A DNA stretch of 64,000 nt from Micromonospora chersina (GTDB lineage: Bacteria; Actinomycetota; Actinomycetes; Mycobacteriales; Micromonosporaceae), in assembly GCF_900091475.1 (NCBI RefSeq), contig NZ_FMIB01000002.1, positions 2,046,001 to 2,110,000 on the forward strand, given 5' to 3'. Shown piece by piece: positions 60,887 to 64,000 of this stretch. Made by a program: the position numbers and the translations under genes. The notes beneath the pieces were generated by a model. The model did not search any database, was not told the DNA's origin, and was given only the letters and a program-made list of their open reading frames with translations. Position 1 is the first letter of the stretch. The number at the start of each line of letters is the position of its first letter.

Positions 60887-62781
60887 GTGAACGGCCGGAC
60901 GTCCCAGAGCCAGACGTCGTCGACCCGCTGGCCCGGGCCGTACAGGGCGTCGAGCACGGTCTTCAGGTCGTCGTGCCGCCGGGCTCCCCGATCGGGCAGC
61001 GCCACGGCGTCGGCCTTCCAGTAGCGGACGTCGGCCCGCGCCTGGGCGATCTCGGCCGGGCCGACCGCGGTGTCCCGTTGGCCGAGCGAGACGGCGGTGA
61101 GCAGCTTGGCGGTCGGCTGCGGGTCGACGCCCCAGCGGCCGGTGGCGTCGGTGGCGGAGACCGGCGCGAGGAAGTAGCCCTCCGGCACCGCGAAGCCGGC
61201 CACCGCCGCGGAGCTCCAGTAGAGCGACGTCATGCCGTTGACCGGCGCCGGGACCAGGGTGCGACCCGGTGCCACGTGGTCGCGCCAGGCGCCGCTGGTG
61301 ACGAAGTCCGGCACCGGGTTGCGGCCGCGGGCCTCCAGCGGCATGGGCAGGATCGGTAGCAGCGCGGCGGCCACCGCCACGGCGCCCACCCGGGCCGCCA
61401 GGCGGCCGGACGGCTGGTCCCGGTGGGCGGCGAGCCGGTCCCCGGCGACGGCCAGCAGCACGCCGAGCGCCACCGTGGTGATCAGCGCGAACCGGGATAC
61501 CACCACGGAGTCGAACACCGGCAGGTTCTGCACCAGCGCGAACGGTGCCGGGACGTCGGTGCGGCGGGTGCCGGAGGTCCAGGTGGTGCCGATGGAGAAG
61601 AGCGCCGAGACGAGGCCGACGGCCCCCAGCACCCGGGCCGTGATCTCCCGGCGCAGCCACCAGAGCGCGCCGAGCGCGACCACCAGCATCGGCCACCCGT
61701 AGAAGCTCGCCTGCTCGGTGGTGTTCGGCGCCCAGCCGACCGCGCTGGTCGGGCCGCCGGCCACCGACTGGGTGGCGAACTTGACGTACGAGCCGAGCTT
61801 GAGGGCGTAGATGTCCGGTGTCCCCGGGTGACCGACCCGGTGCTGCGGACCGGCGAATTGCATCCACAGCGGGTACGCGGCGGCGAGCGACACCAGCGCG
61901 GCGGTGATCGCGAGGCCGGGCAGCAACGGACGCAGCCGGCGGACCGCGTCGCGGGGCCGGAAGGCCACGTATGCCAGGACCAGCATCAGGCAGCCGAGCG
62001 CTGTGAGGAACAGGATCTCCAGGCTGATGAAGAACTGGGCCACCACCAGGCCGCCCAGCACGAGGCCGTCGCGGGCCACCCGCCCGCCCCGGGACAGGGC
62101 GATCACCCGCCAGACGATGAACGGCACCAGCCACTGCGCGGTGATGTGCGGGTGGCCGTTGCTGTGCGAGACCAGCGCCGGCGCGAAGGCGCAGAACAGC
62201 CCGCCGACGAAGGCCGCCCCCCGGGAGTCCACCACGTGCCGGGAGAGCACGTGGTACCAGGCGTAGCCGGTGCCGGCGAGGTTCAGCGTGATGAACAGCA
62301 GGTAGGAGAAGGACGCGCCGAAGAGCAGGGTGACCGGGGTGAGCACGAGCCCGGGCAGCTGCAACCCGACGTTGGTCATGAGGTTCACGCCGGACGGGGC
62401 GTTCTGGAGCGTGGTGAAGAACGGGTTCTCCAGGTGGCTGACCGCGTGCGCCGCGTACGCCAGCATCCACTCGTTGAAGCCCTGGTCGTTGGGGCGGCTG
62501 CCGAGCAGGCGCCCGTCGTAGTCCCGCCAGCCCCGGGCGGTGACCCAGAACGCGCCGGCCAGGAAGATCAAGGCGACAAGCGCGTCGACTCGTCGCCACC
62601 GGCCGCCGCCGGGGCGGCCCTCGGACGCCGCGTCCGGACCCGGCTCGGCCGGGGCCGCCGTGGCGGTCGCCGTCGGGCGTGGGGTGGACGACCCCGGAGC
62701 GGGCGAGTCGTCGCCCGCCGCCTCGGCGCCCCCGGCGGGGACGGGCTCACGGTCGCGGGTGTCGGGCGCGGGCGCGGTCAT
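60880..62781 (-). CDS. Large polytopic membrane protein, GT-C/YfhO-like
   Basis: The 633-residue protein has a soluble, Pro/Ala-rich N-terminal 60 residues and then about 11-12 hydrophobic segments. An early extracytoplasmic loop contains RLLGSRPNDQGFNEWMLAYAAHAV, with an acidic residue at the position used by GT-C glycosyltransferases. FYGWPMLVVALGALWWLRR is typical of actinobacterial proteins of this kind. A C-terminal extracytoplasmic domain of roughly 140 residues follows the last helix. The function is probably surface glycosylation and the family is only loosely assigned. A TAGACT -10 lies eight bases before the ATG, so the leader is absent or one or two bases long. Confidence 0.78.
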   Translation of the reverse strand: MTAPAPDTRDREPVPAGGAEAAGDDSPAPGSSTPRPTATATAAPAEPGPDAASEGRPGGGRWRRVDALVALIFLAGAFWVTARGWRDYDGRLLGSRPNDQGFNEWMLAYAAHAVSHLENPFFTTLQNAPSGVNLMTNVGLQLPGLVLTPVTLLFGASFSYLLFITLNLAGTGYAWYHVLSRHVVDSRGAAFVGGLFCAFAPALVSHSNGHPHITAQWLVPFIVWRVIALSRGGRVARDGLVLGGLVVAQFFISLEILFLTALGCLMLVLAYVAFRPRDAVRRLRPLLPGLAITAALVSLAAAYPLWMQFAGPQHRVGHPGTPDIYALKLGSYVKFATQSVAGGPTSAVGWAPNTTEQASFYGWPMLVVALGALWWLRREITARVLGAVGLVSALFSIGTTWTSGTRRTDVPAPFALVQNLPVFDSVVVSRFALITTVALGVLLAVAGDRLAAHRDQPSGRLAARVGAVAVAAALLPILPMPLEARGRNPVPDFVTSGAWRDHVAPGRTLVPAPVNGMTSLYWSSAAVAGFAVPEGYFLAPVSATDATGRWGVDPQPTAKLLTAVSLGQRDTAVGPAEIAQARADVRYWKADAVALPDRGARRHDDLKTVLDALYGPGQRVDDVWLWDVRPFTR

Positions 62782-62789
62782 GGCGTAGG

Positions 62790-62795
62790 AGTCTA
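62790..62795 (-). promoter_or_regulatory. -10 element of the gene starting at 62781 (near-leaderless)
   Basis: TAGACT on the minus strand, eight bases before the ATG. Confidence 0.45.
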
Positions 62796-62939
62796 CGAAA
62801 GCCGTGGCCCCGGCCGGGGACCGGCCGAGGCGGCGCCGCGGTGTCGCGCCGAGCGCGCGTGAGCTGGGCCCCGGTGACCCGGGGCACGGTGCCCGGGCGG
62901 CCCGCCGGGCGGGGGCAGGCCCGCCGCCCGGGACGGCGT

Positions 62940-62950
62940 TATTGTAGTGT
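62940..62950 (+). promoter_or_regulatory. Candidate promoter of the right-edge GT4 gene
   Basis: TATTGT (62940-62945) and TAGTGT (62945-62950) overlap in the only AT-rich patch of the 281-base gap 62782-63062. Either would give an untranslated leader of just over 100 bases. The remainder of the gap is GC-rich and shows no gene. Confidence 0.4.
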
Positions 62951-63062
62951 CCGCACGCTTTCCGAGGGTCGTCAAAGGGCCGTCGGCGGAGCAGGCACCG
63001 CGTCCGGCCGATCCGTCCGGGTCGCGACGTGGCATCTCCCCACCTCCCCAGGATCGGAATCG

Positions 63063-64000
63063 ATGAACAACGGGCGAAGTCTCTGGGACTCGTTGAAACT
63101 CCCCCGGCCGCGGCGATCCGGGTCCCGACCGCACATGATCTACCTCGCGATCGGCTTCCCGCCGGCGGCGAAGAGCTGCGCCTACCGCATGCGGGAGACG
63201 GCGAACCAGTTCGCCGCCGCGGGCTGGGACGTGACAGCGGTCACCATCGCGGACGAGGCCTGGGAGCGCGAGTACGGGCTCGACCACACCCTCACCCAGG
63301 GCCTGGACTCCCATGTCCGGGTGGTGAAGCTGCCGCTGTTCCGGGATGACCTGGAGACCGACATCCGCTCCTTCACCGAGCAGCGCGCCCTGGCTCACCT
63401 GGACTACCTGGCCACCCTGCGGAAGCAGAACCTGAAGGTCTTCCCCGAGCCGGTCTTCGGCGGCTGGCGCCCCGCGCTGGAGAAGGCGCTGCTCCAGATC
63501 CACCGGGAGCGGCACGTCGACCTGCTGGTGACGACCTGCGCCCCGTACGTCAACCTGGCCGCGACCTGGAAGCTGTGGGAGACCCACCGCGTGCCGTACG
63601 TGGTGGACTTCCGCGACGGCTGGTCCGTCGACGTGATCAACAACGGCGAGGCGTTCCCCAAGGAGTCGGTCTCCGGGCAGTGGGAGATCAAGCTGCTCAC
63701 CAACGCCGTGGCCATCTGGAACGTGAACGAGCCGATCTCCCGCTGGTACCGCGAGCGCTACCCGGAGCTGGCGCACAAGATGCGGATCGTGCGCAACGGC
63801 TACGACGCGGCCAGCATCCCGGCCCAGGTCCGTCCCGCTCCTCCGGACCGACCGCTGACCTTCGGTTATCTCGGTGCCCTGAACCTGCCCGTGCCGCTGC
63901 TGAGCGCCGTGCTCGACGGCTGGCGGACGGCGCGCGCCGAGGACCCGGCACTGGCGGACGCGCGCTTCGAGGTACGCGGCCACATCGGCGCCGCCTGGGC
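63063..64000 (+). CDS. GT4-family glycosyltransferase, partial at right edge
   Basis: The first 312 codons are present and the frame is open to the window end. After a short basic leader comes IYLAIGFPPAAKSCAYRMRETANQFAAAGWDV, the N-terminal domain of a GT4-type glycosyltransferase. Later segments are LLVTTCAPYVNLAATWKL, VPYVVDFRDGWSVDV, AIWNVNEPISRWYRERYPEL and MRIVRNGYDAASIP, which mark the domain interface, followed by LTFGYLGALN at the start of the nucleotide-sugar domain. The ATG at 63063 is preceded by AGGATCGG. The gene probably extends the second surface-polymer locus beyond the window. Confidence 0.85.
   Translation, partial: MNNGRSLWDSLKLPRPRRSGSRPHMIYLAIGFPPAAKSCAYRMRETANQFAAAGWDVTAVTIADEAWEREYGLDHTLTQGLDSHVRVVKLPLFRDDLETDIRSFTEQRALAHLDYLATLRKQNLKVFPEPVFGGWRPALEKALLQIHRERHVDLLVTTCAPYVNLAATWKLWETHRVPYVVDFRDGWSVDVINNGEAFPKESVSGQWEIKLLTNAVAIWNVNEPISRWYRERYPELAHKMRIVRNGYDAASIPAQVRPAPPDRPLTFGYLGALNLPVPLLSAVLDGWRTARAEDPALADARFEVRGHIGAAW

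Overview
The window is GC-rich, gene-dense actinobacterial chromosome. It has abundant GTG starts, four-base GTGA/ATGA stop-start overlaps and many apparently leaderless genes. The GlgE pathway, Tex, a LysR-sdhCAB locus, an App1 (DUF2183) protein and the surface-polymer genes fit Micromonosporaceae, probably Micromonospora or a close relative. That placement is inferred from gene content and style, not from a marker gene. No rRNA, tRNA, CRISPR array, prophage or insertion sequence was found.

Layout. 1-0.72 kb: the start of a PhyH-like oxygenase gene behind an operator-bearing promoter, and a deaminase very similar to fungal blasticidin S deaminase. 0.88-9.3 kb: hrpA, a LysR regulator and the divergent sdhCAB operon, closed by a strong terminator. 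9.5-13.7 kb: a membrane protein, a zinc alcohol dehydrogenase coupled to an SDR oxidoreductase, and an NAPE-PLD-type metallo-hydrolase. 13.7-15 kb: an initiating sugar-phosphate transferase coupled to a NeuD/PglD/EpsM-type acetyltransferase. 15-20.7 kb: dgt, tex with an RGG-rich tail, a small unknown gene and a DUF389 membrane protein.

20.8-33 kb is a capsule/exopolysaccharide locus: an EpsN/PglE-type aminotransferase, then on the minus strand Wzy-like polymerase, Wzx-like flippase, two glycosyltransferases, CapE, CapF and a WbuB-like glycosyltransferase. CapG lies beyond a plus-strand NAD kinase. CapE, CapF and CapG together make UDP-N-acetyl-L-fucosamine. The transferase, acetyltransferase and aminotransferase match the B. 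subtilis EpsL/EpsM/EpsN bacillosamine-type set but are split by housekeeping genes. 33.1-41.6 kb holds pgm, glgC, glgM, glgE and glgB, which is the full route from glucose-6-phosphate to branched alpha-glucan through maltose-1-phosphate.

41.6-52.2 kb is mixed: a secreted Gly/Ala/Gln repeat protein, an App1-type phosphatase, a membrane glycosyltransferase, YaaA, a protein resembling the N-terminal half of the sporulation regulator WhiA, an orphan TAXI lipoprotein facing a two-component system, a frameshifted small gene and a DUF952 protein. 52.4-64 kb is a second surface-polymer locus: WbpD-like acetyltransferase, CDP-glycerol-type polymerase, UDP-sugar 6-dehydrogenase, GT2, GT4, two membrane glycosyltransferase-like proteins and a partial GT4 at the right edge.

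Non-coding structure. Three intergenic copies of a roughly 47-bp dyad with related arms look like a dispersed palindromic repeat family, and one copy sits beside a second, unrelated dyad. Ten genes have a TANNNT -10 element exactly 6-7 bases before the start codon, which marks leaderless transcripts and fixes several starts.
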